Shown here: piece by piece, positions 33,710-42,707 of the stretch
Position numbering within the stretch: position 1 is the first letter of the stretch
How the letters are laid out: every line of letters starts with the position of its first letter
Origin: Flavobacterium sp. LHD-80
Lineage (GTDB): Bacteria; Bacteroidota; Bacteroidia; Flavobacteriales; Flavobacteriaceae
Reading direction: 5' to 3'
NCBI RefSeq assembly: GCF_030929605.1
Contig: NZ_JAVFVS010000004.1
Location: 620,001-684,000 of the forward strand
Length of the DNA stretch: 64,000 nucleotides
Program-made: the position numbers and the translations under genes
Notes under the pieces: generated by a model
The model's database searches: none
Seen by the model: only the letters and a program-made list of their open reading frames with translations
What the model was told of the DNA's origin: nothing

Positions 33710-34294
33710 ATGAAAAAATTTTTAGTGATAGCTGCCCTAGCTATCTGCAGTTTTGCAAATGCGCAAAAAGGAACAATCTTAGTAGCTGGAAACATTGGTT
33801 ACACTTCTGAAAAATCAGAATACCAATTTAGCGAAGAGAAAACAAGTACATTTACTTTTTCCCCAAAAGTAGGTTACCAATTTAATAATAATTGGACTGT
33901 GGGGGGAGAGATCTCTGCAAGTTCATCTGATGTTGATGTAGTAGGTTCGAACCGTAAAGACAACAATTTTAGAATTGGAGCTTTTGTACGTTATTCTGTA
34001 CCGTTAAGCCAAACATTTTCTGTTTTTGCTGATATGGGAGCAGGTTTCCAAAGCGAAAAAAACAAGATCTACGCTAATAACGGAAAAAGTTATGTGAAAT
34101 ATAAAGGAGATGGTACGTACATTGGTGTAACTCCAGCACTTTTTATTAACATGAAAAAAGGTTTTGGTCTAAACTTCAATATTGGTGGTTTAGGTTACGA
34201 AACATTAAGTTTTGATAACAATGGAGAAGATTACAGTAAATTCTTCTTCAACTTTGGTCAGACATTTAATATTGGAGTTTCTAAAAACTTCTAA
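33710..34294 (+). CDS. Outer-membrane beta-barrel protein, paralogue 1
   Basis: 194 aa. Signal peptide MKKFLVIAALAICSFANAQ, then alternating strands (GTILVAGNIGYTSE, FSPKVGYQFNNNWTVGGEI, FRIGAFVRYSVPL) ending in a strand with C-terminal Phe (GVSKNF), as expected for outer-membrane insertion. Related to OmpA-like small barrels of the outer membrane beta-barrel family. A near copy follows at 34480. Confidence 0.88.
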   Translation: MKKFLVIAALAICSFANAQKGTILVAGNIGYTSEKSEYQFSEEKTSTFTFSPKVGYQFNNNWTVGGEISASSSDVDVVGSNRKDNNFRIGAFVRYSVPLSQTFSVFADMGAGFQSEKNKIYANNGKSYVKYKGDGTYIGVTPALFINMKKGFGLNFNIGGLGYETLSFDNNGEDYSKFFFNFGQTFNIGVSKNF

Positions 34295-34317
34295 TCTTAA
34301 TTTTTATTCAATTTCAG

Positions 34318-34347
34318 AAAGCACTCCAATTTGGGGTGCTTTTTTAT
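34318..34347 (+). terminator. Terminator after barrel protein 1
   Basis: AAAGCACTCC-AATTT-GGGGTGCTTTTTT, 10 pairs with one G-U class mismatch, T tract. Confidence 0.85.
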
Positions 34348-34479
34348 TTTTCGGGAATCAGATAATTTTTTATTCGATTAAGTGGCTGTGAATCAGTTTG
34401 TTTTGTTTTATGTTTAGAATGATTAAAAATAGTGGCATTGTTGTTGCGAAATACTTACAAAATTTTAATACATACACAC

Positions 34480-35067
34480 ATGAAAAAAATGTTACTTATT
34501 CTTGCATTAACTTTATGCAGTTATGCAAATGCTCAAAAAGGATCTATATTAGTTATGGGAAGTATTGAATATAATTCTCAGAATGGATCAGCAGAAAGTT
34601 CAGAAACTAAATCCAGATCTTTTATTTTTTCGCCAAAAGTGGGATACCAATTTCATGAAAACTGGACTGCTGGTATTGAAGGAGGAATTGGAACCTCAAA
34701 AACGGAATTCCGTACAGTTCAATATTCTGAAAACAAATCAGATTATTTTTCTTTAGGAGGTTTTTTGCGTTATACTAAACCTTTAAATCAAACTTTTTCT
34801 GCTTACGTAGATTTAGGATCAGGTTTTATTAATCAAAAAAATACCAGCATTAATGGCGCTATTTCGACAGATAATAAAGCCAATGGGTTTTATGTTGGTC
34901 TTACTCCTGCAATTTTCATTAATGTTCATAAGGGATTTGGTTTGAATTTTAATATTGGAGGCTTAAACTATAATACTTATAATTATGAAGATGGTGTAAA
35001 TGTTATTAAGAGCTTTAATTTTAATTTAGGAAAAGCATTTTCTGTAGGAGTTTCAAAGAATTTTTAA
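34480..35067 (+). CDS. Outer-membrane beta-barrel protein, paralogue 2
   Basis: 195 aa from ATG 34480, which gives a proper signal peptide MKKMLLILALTLCSYANAQ; the upstream GTG frame at 34432 would not. Body and ending (VGVSKNF) match paralogue 1 at roughly half of positions, so the pair came from tandem duplication. Each has its own terminator, which suggests separate expression. Confidence 0.87.
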   Translation: MKKMLLILALTLCSYANAQKGSILVMGSIEYNSQNGSAESSETKSRSFIFSPKVGYQFHENWTAGIEGGIGTSKTEFRTVQYSENKSDYFSLGGFLRYTKPLNQTFSAYVDLGSGFINQKNTSINGAISTDNKANGFYVGLTPAIFINVHKGFGLNFNIGGLNYNTYNYEDGVNVIKSFNFNLGKAFSVGVSKNF

Positions 35068-35083
35068 TTTCGAAACAGCATAT

Positions 35084-35120
35084 AAAAAAAAAGCATCCGT
35101 TTTAATGGATGCTTTTTTTT
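35084..35120. terminator. Terminator after barrel protein 2
   Basis: AAAAAAAGCATCC, GTTTTAAT, GGATGCTTTTTTT; usable on either strand. Confidence 0.88.
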
Positions 35121-35157
35121 TAAACTAAAATGTCTTCTGAAAATAAAAAGTTCTAGC

Positions 35158-35228
35158 TTAGCCCCGATAGAAGTGGTATCCTTTTTCTGGCTTCTTTAGC
35201 CAGGAAAAGATATAGCGGATAGCGGGAT
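35158..35228 (+). repeat. Structured intergenic repeat, TAGCCCCGAT...CGGGA family, best copy
   Basis: TTAGCCCCGATAGAAGTGGT, ATCCTTTTTCTGGCTTC, hairpin CTGGC/GCCAG, then AAAAGATATAGCGGATAGCGGGA. Compare 22872-22950 (minus) and 24598-24665. Constant blocks at both ends and a variable central hairpin suggest a conserved RNA fold. Confidence 0.7.
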
Positions 35229-35369
35229 TGAACGTGTTATAAAAACGAAATTTCTGCTTCTAAATAAAAAAAATAATGCCAGCAAGAGTGAAGCCAAAAC
35301 CGAATCATAACTAATTTTGGGCTCCACTCGCTGACATAAAAAAACAAAAATTATATTTAAATAAAAGTA

Positions 35370-37694
35370 TTAACTCACAGGATTTTCAACTGCAGTTCTC
35401 ATTTCTTGTGCTGCATTTACCATTTCAATTAAGGCTTTTTTAGTTTCGTCCCAATGACGGGTTTTTAGTCCGCAATCAGGATTTACCCATAACTGATCTA
35501 CCGGAATTACAGCCGAAGCTTTCTCTAATAATTTCACCATTTCTTGGCTTGAAGGCACACGAGGCGAGTGAATATCATAAACTCCTGGTCCAATTTCGTT
35601 TGGATATTTAAAGTTGGCAAACGCATCTAAAAGCTCCATTTGCGAACGAGAACATTCAATTGTGATGACATCGGCATCCATATCGGCAATATTTTGAATG
35701 ATGTCGTTGAATTCACTGTAACACATGTGTGTGTGAATTTGGGTGTCATCATTTACGCCACTTGCAGAAATACGGAAAGCGCGAACAGCCCAATCTAAAT
35801 ATTTAGCCCATTCTTCTTTTCTTAAAGGAAGACCTTCGCGAATTGCTGGTTCATCAATTTGGATAATTTTGATTCCAGCTTTTTCTAAATCGACAACTTC
35901 ATCACGAATGGCCAAAGCGATTTGTGTACAAGTTTCAGAACGAGGCTGATCATTACGAACAAATGACCATTGCAGAATTGTAACCGGACCTGTAAGCATT
36001 CCTTTTACCCATTTTGGAGTCAAAGATTGCGCGTATTTTGACCATTTTACAGTCATAGGAGTTGGTCTTGAAACGTCACCGTAAATAACTGGCGGTTTCA
36101 CACAACGGCTTCCGTAACTTTGAACCCAGCCATTTTTAGTGAATGTAAATCCAGATAGTTGTTCGCCAAAATATTCCACCATATCATTGCGCTCAAATTC
36201 TCCGTGAACTAAAACGTCAATTCCGGTTTCTTCTTGAAAACGAATGGTAGCTTCGGTCTCTTTTTCGATTAAATCGTTGTATTCTTCAGTAGATAATTCT
36301 CCTTTTTTGAATTTTGCTCTCCAGCTTCTTACTTCAGCGGTTTGGGGGAAAGATCCAATAGTTGTTGTTGGAAATAATGGTAATTTTAAAGCTTCGATTT
36401 GGCTTTTTCTTCTTACAGAAAATGCGCTTTTTCGTTGGTCGTCAGAAACTGTAATTCCGGCAACACGCGCTTTCACTTCGTTATTATGAATTAGTTTTGA
36501 CGTTTTGCGGTTTTCATTTGCAATTACATTTCTTTCGTAATCAATAGAGTTTTTAACGTCAATTTCGTTTGAAGCAGATAATTGCTTTAAAATTACAATT
36601 TCATTGATTTTTTGCTTCGCGAAAGCTAGCCATTGTTTGATTTCTGGCGTTAGTGTTTCGTCATTTGTTTCTAAATCTAAATCGCACGGACTGTGAATTA
36701 AAGAACAAGAAGGCGCAACTAAAATTCGGCTTTCACCTAAAGCATCAACCGCTTTTTTGATTATTTCTAATGATTTTTTGAAATCATTTTTCCAGATATT
36801 TCTTCCGTCAACAACTCCAAGTGAAAGATTTGCGTTTGAAGCCAATTTTCCAGACTCCAAAATATCATCTAACTGAAGCGGACAACGAACCAAATCTAAA
36901 TGGAAAGTGTCAACGGGCAAAGCCAAAGCAGTTTCAAGATTTTCTCCAAAGCAGTCAAAATAATTCGCTAAAACAATTTTAAGTTTTGGAAAACGAATGT
37001 TGATTTCGTTATAAACACTAGTAAAAGTGTTTCTTTCTTTATCCGTTAAATTTAAGGCTAAGAAAGGTTCGTCAAGTTGAATATATTCGGCGTTTTCGGC
37101 TTGTAATTTTTCTAGAATTTCGAAATAAACCGGAAGCAAAGCATCAATAAGCTCAATTCTGTGAAAACCTTCTTCTTTCTCTTTTCCTAACAATAAATAC
37201 GAAACTGGTCCAATTAAAACGGGTTTTGTTTTAATTCCGATAGCATTTGCTTCTTTGAATTCATTGATTATTTTTTCAGAAAACAATTCAAACTTTTGGT
37301 TCTTCGTGAATTCAGGAACAATATAATGGTAATTGGTATCGAACCATTTTGTCATTTCCATTGCCACAACATCTTGACCTTCTTTTTGTGATCCTCTTGC
37401 CATTGCAAAATACAAATCTAAAGCCGAATTGTTTTTTGCTAATTCATGATAACGTGCCGGAATTGCTCCAACAGTTAAAGTTAAATCCAAAACTTGATCA
37501 TAAAAAGAGAAATCGTTAGACGGAATTAAATCAACGCCTGCTGAGGCTTGCAAATGCCAGTTTTTGCTGCGGATTTCTTTTCCGGTTGCGATAAGTTCGT
37601 CAGCAGAAATTTTTCCAGCCCAGTACAATTCAGATGCTTTTTTAAGTTCTCTGTTGCTGCCAATTCGTGGGTAACCTAAGTTGTTTGTTTTCAT
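35370..37694 (-). CDS. metE: Cobalamin-independent methionine synthase
   Basis: 774 aa, full length. N-terminal domain starts LGYPRIGSNRELKKASE; the C-terminal catalytic barrel has PTTTIGSFPQT, HGEFERNDMVEYFGE, QIDEPAIREGLP and the zinc ligands in HTHMCYSEFND and NPDCGLKTR. It transfers a methyl group from methyl-tetrahydrofolate to homocysteine without B12. It is redundant with the split MetH at 23107-27472. No B12 or SAM riboswitch is seen upstream; instead CAGTAAA boxes lie between it and the divergent Lrp-type gene. Confidence 0.97.
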   Translation of the reverse strand: MKTNNLGYPRIGSNRELKKASELYWAGKISADELIATGKEIRSKNWHLQASAGVDLIPSNDFSFYDQVLDLTLTVGAIPARYHELAKNNSALDLYFAMARGSQKEGQDVVAMEMTKWFDTNYHYIVPEFTKNQKFELFSEKIINEFKEANAIGIKTKPVLIGPVSYLLLGKEKEEGFHRIELIDALLPVYFEILEKLQAENAEYIQLDEPFLALNLTDKERNTFTSVYNEINIRFPKLKIVLANYFDCFGENLETALALPVDTFHLDLVRCPLQLDDILESGKLASNANLSLGVVDGRNIWKNDFKKSLEIIKKAVDALGESRILVAPSCSLIHSPCDLDLETNDETLTPEIKQWLAFAKQKINEIVILKQLSASNEIDVKNSIDYERNVIANENRKTSKLIHNNEVKARVAGITVSDDQRKSAFSVRRKSQIEALKLPLFPTTTIGSFPQTAEVRSWRAKFKKGELSTEEYNDLIEKETEATIRFQEETGIDVLVHGEFERNDMVEYFGEQLSGFTFTKNGWVQSYGSRCVKPPVIYGDVSRPTPMTVKWSKYAQSLTPKWVKGMLTGPVTILQWSFVRNDQPRSETCTQIALAIRDEVVDLEKAGIKIIQIDEPAIREGLPLRKEEWAKYLDWAVRAFRISASGVNDDTQIHTHMCYSEFNDIIQNIADMDADVITIECSRSQMELLDAFANFKYPNEIGPGVYDIHSPRVPSSQEMVKLLEKASAVIPVDQLWVNPDCGLKTRHWDETKKALIEMVNAAQEMRTAVENPVS

Positions 37695-37701
37695 TTTTTG
37701 A

Positions 37702-37845
37702 TTCAGTATTTTTTACTGAACAAATTTATGTTAATGGATTTTAAAACTTATATTTGAGCTTTATTTCAGTAAAATGTATTTTTTAGACCTTAATTTAAAG
37801 ATTTATTTACTGTGATTATCTTTTAAATGAACCTTTAGCAGTAAA
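37702..37845. promoter_or_regulatory. Cluster of CAGTAAA/TTTACTG boxes between metE and lrp-like gene
   Basis: TTCAGTA (37702-37708) and TACTGAA (37714-37720) form a perfect 7-base dyad with a 5-base gap, 7 bases from the metE start. Further boxes: TTTCAGTAAA (37764-37773), TTTACTG (37806-37812) and CAGTAAA (37839-37845). Five boxes within 145 bases of a divergent promoter region are strong candidates for binding by the adjacent Lrp/AsnC regulator. Confidence 0.65.
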
Positions 37846-37852
37846 AAAAACT

Positions 37853-38314
37853 ATGGAAAATCTAGATAAAACCGATTTGCTGATCCTGAAACATCTTCAG
37901 GAGAACTCCAATATCAATACAAAAGACCTTGCAAGTAAATTATTCTTAACGGTTACGCCAGTTTATGAACGTATAAAACGATTAGAAAGAGATGGTTTTA
38001 TAACTAAATATGTAGCGTTGTTAGACAAGCAAAAAATGAATCGCGGCATGACGGTTTTTTGTAACGTCCGCCTAAAAGAACACGCCAAAAATGTGGGAAG
38101 CAATTTTGTGAAAGATATTGTCGCACTTCCTGAAATTATTGAATGCTATAATATTGCCGGCGATTATGATTTTATGCTAAAAATTCTAGTAAAGGATATG
38201 GCTAGTTATCAGGATTTTGTAATGAATAAATTGTCAACAATTGAAAACATTGGAAATACGAATAGTATTTTTGTAATGGGAGAAATTAAGCATAGTACGG
38301 CATTAGAATTTTAA
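37853..38314 (+). CDS. Lrp/AsnC family transcriptional regulator
   Basis: 153 aa. N-terminal helix-turn-helix (LDKTDLLILKHLQENSNINTKDLA, VTPVYERIKRLERDGFI) and the C-terminal ligand-binding RAM domain (VFCNVRLKEH, IIECYNIAGDYDFMLKILV). Divergent from metE across a region of repeated CAGTAAA boxes, so it is the likely metE regulator, with methionine or a related amino acid as the probable ligand. Ligand and sign of control are inferred. Confidence 0.93.
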   Translation: MENLDKTDLLILKHLQENSNINTKDLASKLFLTVTPVYERIKRLERDGFITKYVALLDKQKMNRGMTVFCNVRLKEHAKNVGSNFVKDIVALPEIIECYNIAGDYDFMLKILVKDMASYQDFVMNKLSTIENIGNTNSIFVMGEIKHSTALEF

Positions 38315-38404
38315 AGAGAAAGAAAATCTTAAAATAAAATGTATTTTTGATGTTTAGATCCTCAATCTAAAATCTAAAATCAATAATCTGCAATCTAAAA
38401 TCAA

Positions 38405-39751
38405 ATGAACTGGGAACAACTTTTATCATTAAAACGTCAAGGAGATACAAGCAAAAGATTACGCGTAGAACAAGATGATACACGTTTAGGTTTTGAAGTC
38501 GATTATGACAGAATTATCTTTTCATCGGCGTTTCGATCTTTGCAGGATAAAACACAGGTTATTCCGCTTTCAAAAACAGATTTTGTTCATACAAGATTGA
38601 CGCACAGTTTAGAAGTTTCTGTTGTAGGAAGGTCTTTAGGACGTTTGGTTGGTAAAAAAATCATTGAAAAATATCCTTATTTAAAAGAAATTCACGGTTA
38701 TCATATGAATGATTTCGGCGCTATTGTTGCGGCCGCATCTTTGGCGCACGATATTGGGAATCCGCCTTTTGGACATTCTGGTGAAAAAGCGATTGGCGAA
38801 TATTTTTCAATCGGAAAAGGATTAAAATACAAAGACAAGCTTACCGCAAAACAATGGCAGGATTTAATTGATTTTGAAGGAAATGCCAACGGATTTTCGG
38901 TACTTACAGCAAGCCGTCCAGGAATTGAAGGGGGACTTAGAATTTCGTACGCGACTTTAGGGGCCTTTATGAAATACCCAAAAGAGAGTCTTCCTAAAAA
39001 ACCAACGACCAATATTTCGGATAAAAAATACGGTTTCTTTCAATCGGATAAACTATTCTTTGAAGAAGTTGCTCAGGATATGGGAATGATTGCTAATAAA
39101 GAAGAAGGAGATATTGGTTTTGAACGTCATCCTTTGGCTTATTTAGTCGAAGCTGCAGATGATATTTGCTACACGATTATCGATTTTGAAGACGGAATCA
39201 ATTTAGGTTTGGTTTCTGAAGATTATGCTTTAGAATATTTAATTAAATTGGTAAAAGATAATATTGGTGTTGCCAAATACAAATTATTAGAAACCAAAGA
39301 AGATAGAATCAGTTATTTACGTGCTTTGGCAATTGGTGCTCTGATTAATGATGCTGTTGATGTTTTTATTGAAAATGAAGAAGCAATTTTAGCTGGAAAT
39401 TTCCCTTTTGCTTTAACAGATAAAAGCAAATACAAAGCGCAGATGAATGATATCATCAAATTAAGTGTCGATAAAATCTATCAAAGCCGTGAAGTAATCG
39501 AAAAGGAAATTGTAGGTTACCAGATTATCCAGACTTTATTAGATAAATTCATTACGGCATTTAATAATAAATATGAAGGAACAGCTTCCAATTATGATAA
39601 ACTTATCCTGAAAATGCTTCCTGAAAAACATCATTTAGAAAAAGGCAATTTATACGAGCGTTTGCTTCATATTTGTCATTATGTTTCGCTTTTGACAGAT
39701 GGAAATGCACTGGAATTGTACGAAATGATTCAGGGGCGAAAAAAGAGATAA
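38405..39751 (+). CDS. dgt: Deoxyguanosinetriphosphate triphosphohydrolase (HD domain)
   Basis: 448 aa. Splits dGTP to deoxyguanosine and triphosphate. HD motifs: HTRLTHSLEVSVVGR (residues 62-76), AHDIGNPPFGHSGE (about 115-128) and AADDICYTIIDFEDG near 252. Start ATG 38405 comes after a run of AATCTAAAATC units. Confidence 0.93.
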   Translation: MNWEQLLSLKRQGDTSKRLRVEQDDTRLGFEVDYDRIIFSSAFRSLQDKTQVIPLSKTDFVHTRLTHSLEVSVVGRSLGRLVGKKIIEKYPYLKEIHGYHMNDFGAIVAAASLAHDIGNPPFGHSGEKAIGEYFSIGKGLKYKDKLTAKQWQDLIDFEGNANGFSVLTASRPGIEGGLRISYATLGAFMKYPKESLPKKPTTNISDKKYGFFQSDKLFFEEVAQDMGMIANKEEGDIGFERHPLAYLVEAADDICYTIIDFEDGINLGLVSEDYALEYLIKLVKDNIGVAKYKLLETKEDRISYLRALAIGALINDAVDVFIENEEAILAGNFPFALTDKSKYKAQMNDIIKLSVDKIYQSREVIEKEIVGYQIIQTLLDKFITAFNNKYEGTASNYDKLILKMLPEKHHLEKGNLYERLLHICHYVSLLTDGNALELYEMIQGRKKR

Positions 39752-39768
39752 CTTCCTGTTTACCTATA

Positions 39769-39814
39769 AAAGAAAGAGCCGATAAAACAAATATGTCTTA
39801 TCGGCTCTTTCTTT
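39769..39814. terminator. Bidirectional terminator between dgt and the DUF3078 gene
   Basis: AAAGAAAGAGCCGATAA (39769-39785) and its exact complement (39798-39814): 17 pairs with A and T tracts on both sides. Confidence 0.93.
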
Positions 39815-39817
39815 ATA

Positions 39818-39852
39818 TTTATTGAAGTAATTTATTGAAGTAATTTATTGAA
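39818..39852. repeat. Short tandem repeat
   Basis: TTTATTGAAGTAA repeated 2.7 times; the third copy overlaps the stop codon region of the DUF3078 gene. Confidence 0.75.
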
Positions 39853-40846
39853 AAGCATACACTAGACCAACACCAAGAACTTGACGTAATTGCGTTCGTG
39901 GTCCGTCGTTAACTTGTGATTTTGCTCCTGTAGTTGGGTCAATAACATCTTTTTTGGTTTTAATATCGTCATCATAAACAATATGCAAACCTATATTTGC
40001 TTTAACGTAAGCATTAACAACAAGATCTAATTTGGTGTCATAATCGACATCGACGTTTCCAAATTTATTCAAATAATCGGTATATAAACTCAGACGATTT
40101 TCGTAGAAAACGTTTTTGTAAATTTCTGTTTTCATATATCCTGTAGCAAGTATACCAAACTCGGCTTTTACTTTCTGACCTTCTTCGACTAATATTTTAG
40201 CAGTTGGATCAGCAGGATCTACAATATAAACTGCTTTTTTAACCCCAAATGCTCCTTGATTTGCTAAATATTGATCTAAAACCAAAGTTGTTTTTAATGT
40301 TATTGGAGAGAAATAGAAAGTTCTGTTTTTCTTTTTGTTTGAATTCTCAGCTCCGGCTCCAAGGAAAATGTAAGCTGGCGCAAATGGTTTCGAAATCGCA
40401 ACGTCTCGGTTTGGATAATTGTAACCGTTTGTAAATTGCGTATTGAAATTTAATTTTGAAGAATAATACCAGTTTGAAACGGTATCTTTTCTAAAACCGT
40501 AAGTTGAATTGAATTGAACGGCGTCATCGGTTTTTCTTAATTCAATTCCGTCTTGCTTATTTAAACCGTATTTAACAATAAGCTCGTTTACCCACTTATG
40601 ATTTCCTTTGATGTAAGTTCTTCCAAATTCGCCTTTAAATAAACCCGAAATAGAACTTGTTCCCCCCGCACTCCAGTTTACAAACGCGATCTCAGAAATA
40701 TCAAATCCCAGTTGATTTTTTTTAGTCCAGTTTGATGGGAGTTTTGGTAGTTGATTAGGATCTAAAGTAGTTTGAATAATCTGAGCAAAGTTATGTGAAG
40801 TACACAATAGCAATAACAGCAAAAGGGTAGAACGCAATAATTTCAT
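39845..40846 (-). CDS. DUF3078 outer-membrane protein
   Basis: 333 aa. Signal peptide MKLLRSTLLLLLLLCTSHNFAQ, then a beta-rich body with family features (NQLGFDISEIAFVNWSAGGTSSISG near residue 45; NELIVKYGLNKQDG near 87) and an aromatic C-terminal end (VGLVYAFQ). Found widely in Bacteroidetes; function unknown. Located immediately downstream of dxs on the same strand (34-base gap), possibly co-transcribed. Confidence 0.87.
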   Translation of the reverse strand: MKLLRSTLLLLLLLCTSHNFAQIIQTTLDPNQLPKLPSNWTKKNQLGFDISEIAFVNWSAGGTSSISGLFKGEFGRTYIKGNHKWVNELIVKYGLNKQDGIELRKTDDAVQFNSTYGFRKDTVSNWYYSSKLNFNTQFTNGYNYPNRDVAISKPFAPAYIFLGAGAENSNKKKNRTFYFSPITLKTTLVLDQYLANQGAFGVKKAVYIVDPADPTAKILVEEGQKVKAEFGILATGYMKTEIYKNVFYENRLSLYTDYLNKFGNVDVDYDTKLDLVVNAYVKANIGLHIVYDDDIKTKKDVIDPTTGAKSQVNDGPRTQLRQVLGVGLVYAFQ

Positions 40847-40880
40847 TAGGTTTATTTTAGTTTTTGGTTGTGCAAAATAA

Positions 40881-42668
40881 TTATTTTGAATCGTTTGAAA
40901 AAAGATTTATTAAACTTTTAACGTCAATTTTACATAAATGTTGCAGTTCCGGAATGCTTCCATGCTCAATAAAATGGTCAGGAATACCTAAAATTTCAAT
41001 CTTATTTTTAAAATTATTTGCTGCACCATATTCTAAAATAGCGCTTCCAAAACCGCCATTTTTTACCCCATCCTCAATTGTAATAATCTGTTCAAAGGTT
41101 GAGAATATGTGTTTTAATGTATTGATGTCTAATGGTTTAATGAAGCTGAAGCTGTAATGAGCAATATTGTCTGGATTGCCACATTCTTTTAAAGCTTCAA
41201 TAACATTATTTCCAATTGTTCCGGTCGAAAGCACAGCAACTTTCGTACCATCTTTTAGACATTTTGCAGGGCCAATTTCAATTTTTTCATAATGTCCGAA
41301 ATTTTCTACTTCCCAATTCGGTAAAACACCTCTTCCACGCGGATATCGAATCGCGATTGGGTGATTTAGTCCTAATTGTGCCGTGTATAAAATGTTTTGC
41401 AGTTCAATTTCATTGATTGGCGCATAGATAATCAGATTAGGAATTGCTCTTAAATAAGCAATATCAAAAACCCCATGATGTGTTGCGCCGTCTTCTCCGA
41501 CTAATCCAGCTCTGTCAAGACAAAAAATAACTGGTAAATCTTGCAAAGCAACATCGTGAATCACTTGATCATAAGCACGTTGTAAAAAAGTAGAGTAAAT
41601 ATTGCAATATACAATCATGCCTTGTGTTACCATTCCGGCAGAAAGTGTTACAGCATGCTGTTCGGCAATTCCAACATCAAAAGCACGCTGGGGCAATTCA
41701 TCCATCATGAATTTTAAGGAACTTCCGGATGGCATTGCGGGCGTGATTCCGATAATTTTTTCATTCTTTTTGGCCAAATCTAAAATAGTTAAGCCAAAAA
41801 CATCCTGATATTTTGGAGGAAGATTTTCTTCTGATTTTATATGAATTTCTCCGGTCGAAGCGTCAAATTTTCCTGGTGCATGATATTTCACCTGATTTTC
41901 CTCGGCTTGTTGCAAACCTTTTCCTTTTGTGGTTACAATGTGAAGAAACTTTGGACCTTTTATCTTTTTTAATCGATTTAATTCTTTGATCAATGTTGGA
42001 AAATCATGTCCGTCAATTGGTCCCGAATAATCAAAATTCAGCGATTTGATGATATTATTCTGTCTCGGGTTTTTACCGTTTTTAACGGCAGTCAAGTATT
42101 TTTTTAATGCACCAACGCTTGGATCAATCCCAATAGCATTGTCATTTAAAATAACTAGAATATTAGCATCAGTAACTCCGGCGTGGTTTAAGCCTTCAAA
42201 AGCCATTCCGCTTGCAATTGAGGCGTCGCCAATTACAGCAACATGCTGTTTATCAAAATCGCCTTTTAATTTAGACGCAATCGCCATTCCGAGTGCAGCT
42301 GAAATAGAAGTAGAAGAATGCCCGACTCCAAAAGTATCGTAAACACTTTCAGCTCTTTTTGGAAAACCAGAAACGCCGTCTATTTGTCTGTTCGTATGAA
42401 AGTTTTCTCTTCTTTCGGTTAAAATTTTATGTCCGTACGCTTGATGTCCCACATCCCAAACCAATAAATCTTCTGGAGTATTAAAAACATAATGCAAAGC
42501 AATTGTAAGTTCTACAACTCCTAAACTGGCTCCTAAATGGCCTTCTTTTACAGAGACAATATCAATTATAAAATCTCGTAATTCTTTCGCCAGCTGTGGT
42601 AATTGAGTTTCGTCGAGTAGACGTAAATCAGCGGGATTGTATATGTTTGAAAGTAAATTGCTTTTCAT
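40881..42668 (-). CDS. dxs: 1-deoxy-D-xylulose-5-phosphate synthase
   Basis: 595 aa. First step of the MEP isoprenoid pathway from pyruvate and glyceraldehyde 3-phosphate. Thiamine-diphosphate motif GDASIASGMAFEGLNHAG (about residues 147-164), GHSSTSISAALGMA near 114, the catalytic-type DVGIAEQHAVTLSAGM near 344 and YPRGRG near 445. Length is slightly short of the usual 620, as in other Bacteroidetes. Confidence 0.96.
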   Translation of the reverse strand: MKSNLLSNIYNPADLRLLDETQLPQLAKELRDFIIDIVSVKEGHLGASLGVVELTIALHYVFNTPEDLLVWDVGHQAYGHKILTERRENFHTNRQIDGVSGFPKRAESVYDTFGVGHSSTSISAALGMAIASKLKGDFDKQHVAVIGDASIASGMAFEGLNHAGVTDANILVILNDNAIGIDPSVGALKKYLTAVKNGKNPRQNNIIKSLNFDYSGPIDGHDFPTLIKELNRLKKIKGPKFLHIVTTKGKGLQQAEENQVKYHAPGKFDASTGEIHIKSEENLPPKYQDVFGLTILDLAKKNEKIIGITPAMPSGSSLKFMMDELPQRAFDVGIAEQHAVTLSAGMVTQGMIVYCNIYSTFLQRAYDQVIHDVALQDLPVIFCLDRAGLVGEDGATHHGVFDIAYLRAIPNLIIYAPINEIELQNILYTAQLGLNHPIAIRYPRGRGVLPNWEVENFGHYEKIEIGPAKCLKDGTKVAVLSTGTIGNNVIEALKECGNPDNIAHYSFSFIKPLDINTLKHIFSTFEQIITIEDGVKNGGFGSAILEYGAANNFKNKIEILGIPDHFIEHGSIPELQHLCKIDVKSLINLFSNDSK

Positions 42669-42707
42669 TGTAAGGTAAAAAGCAAATTTACGGTTTTAAA
42701 TTTAATT

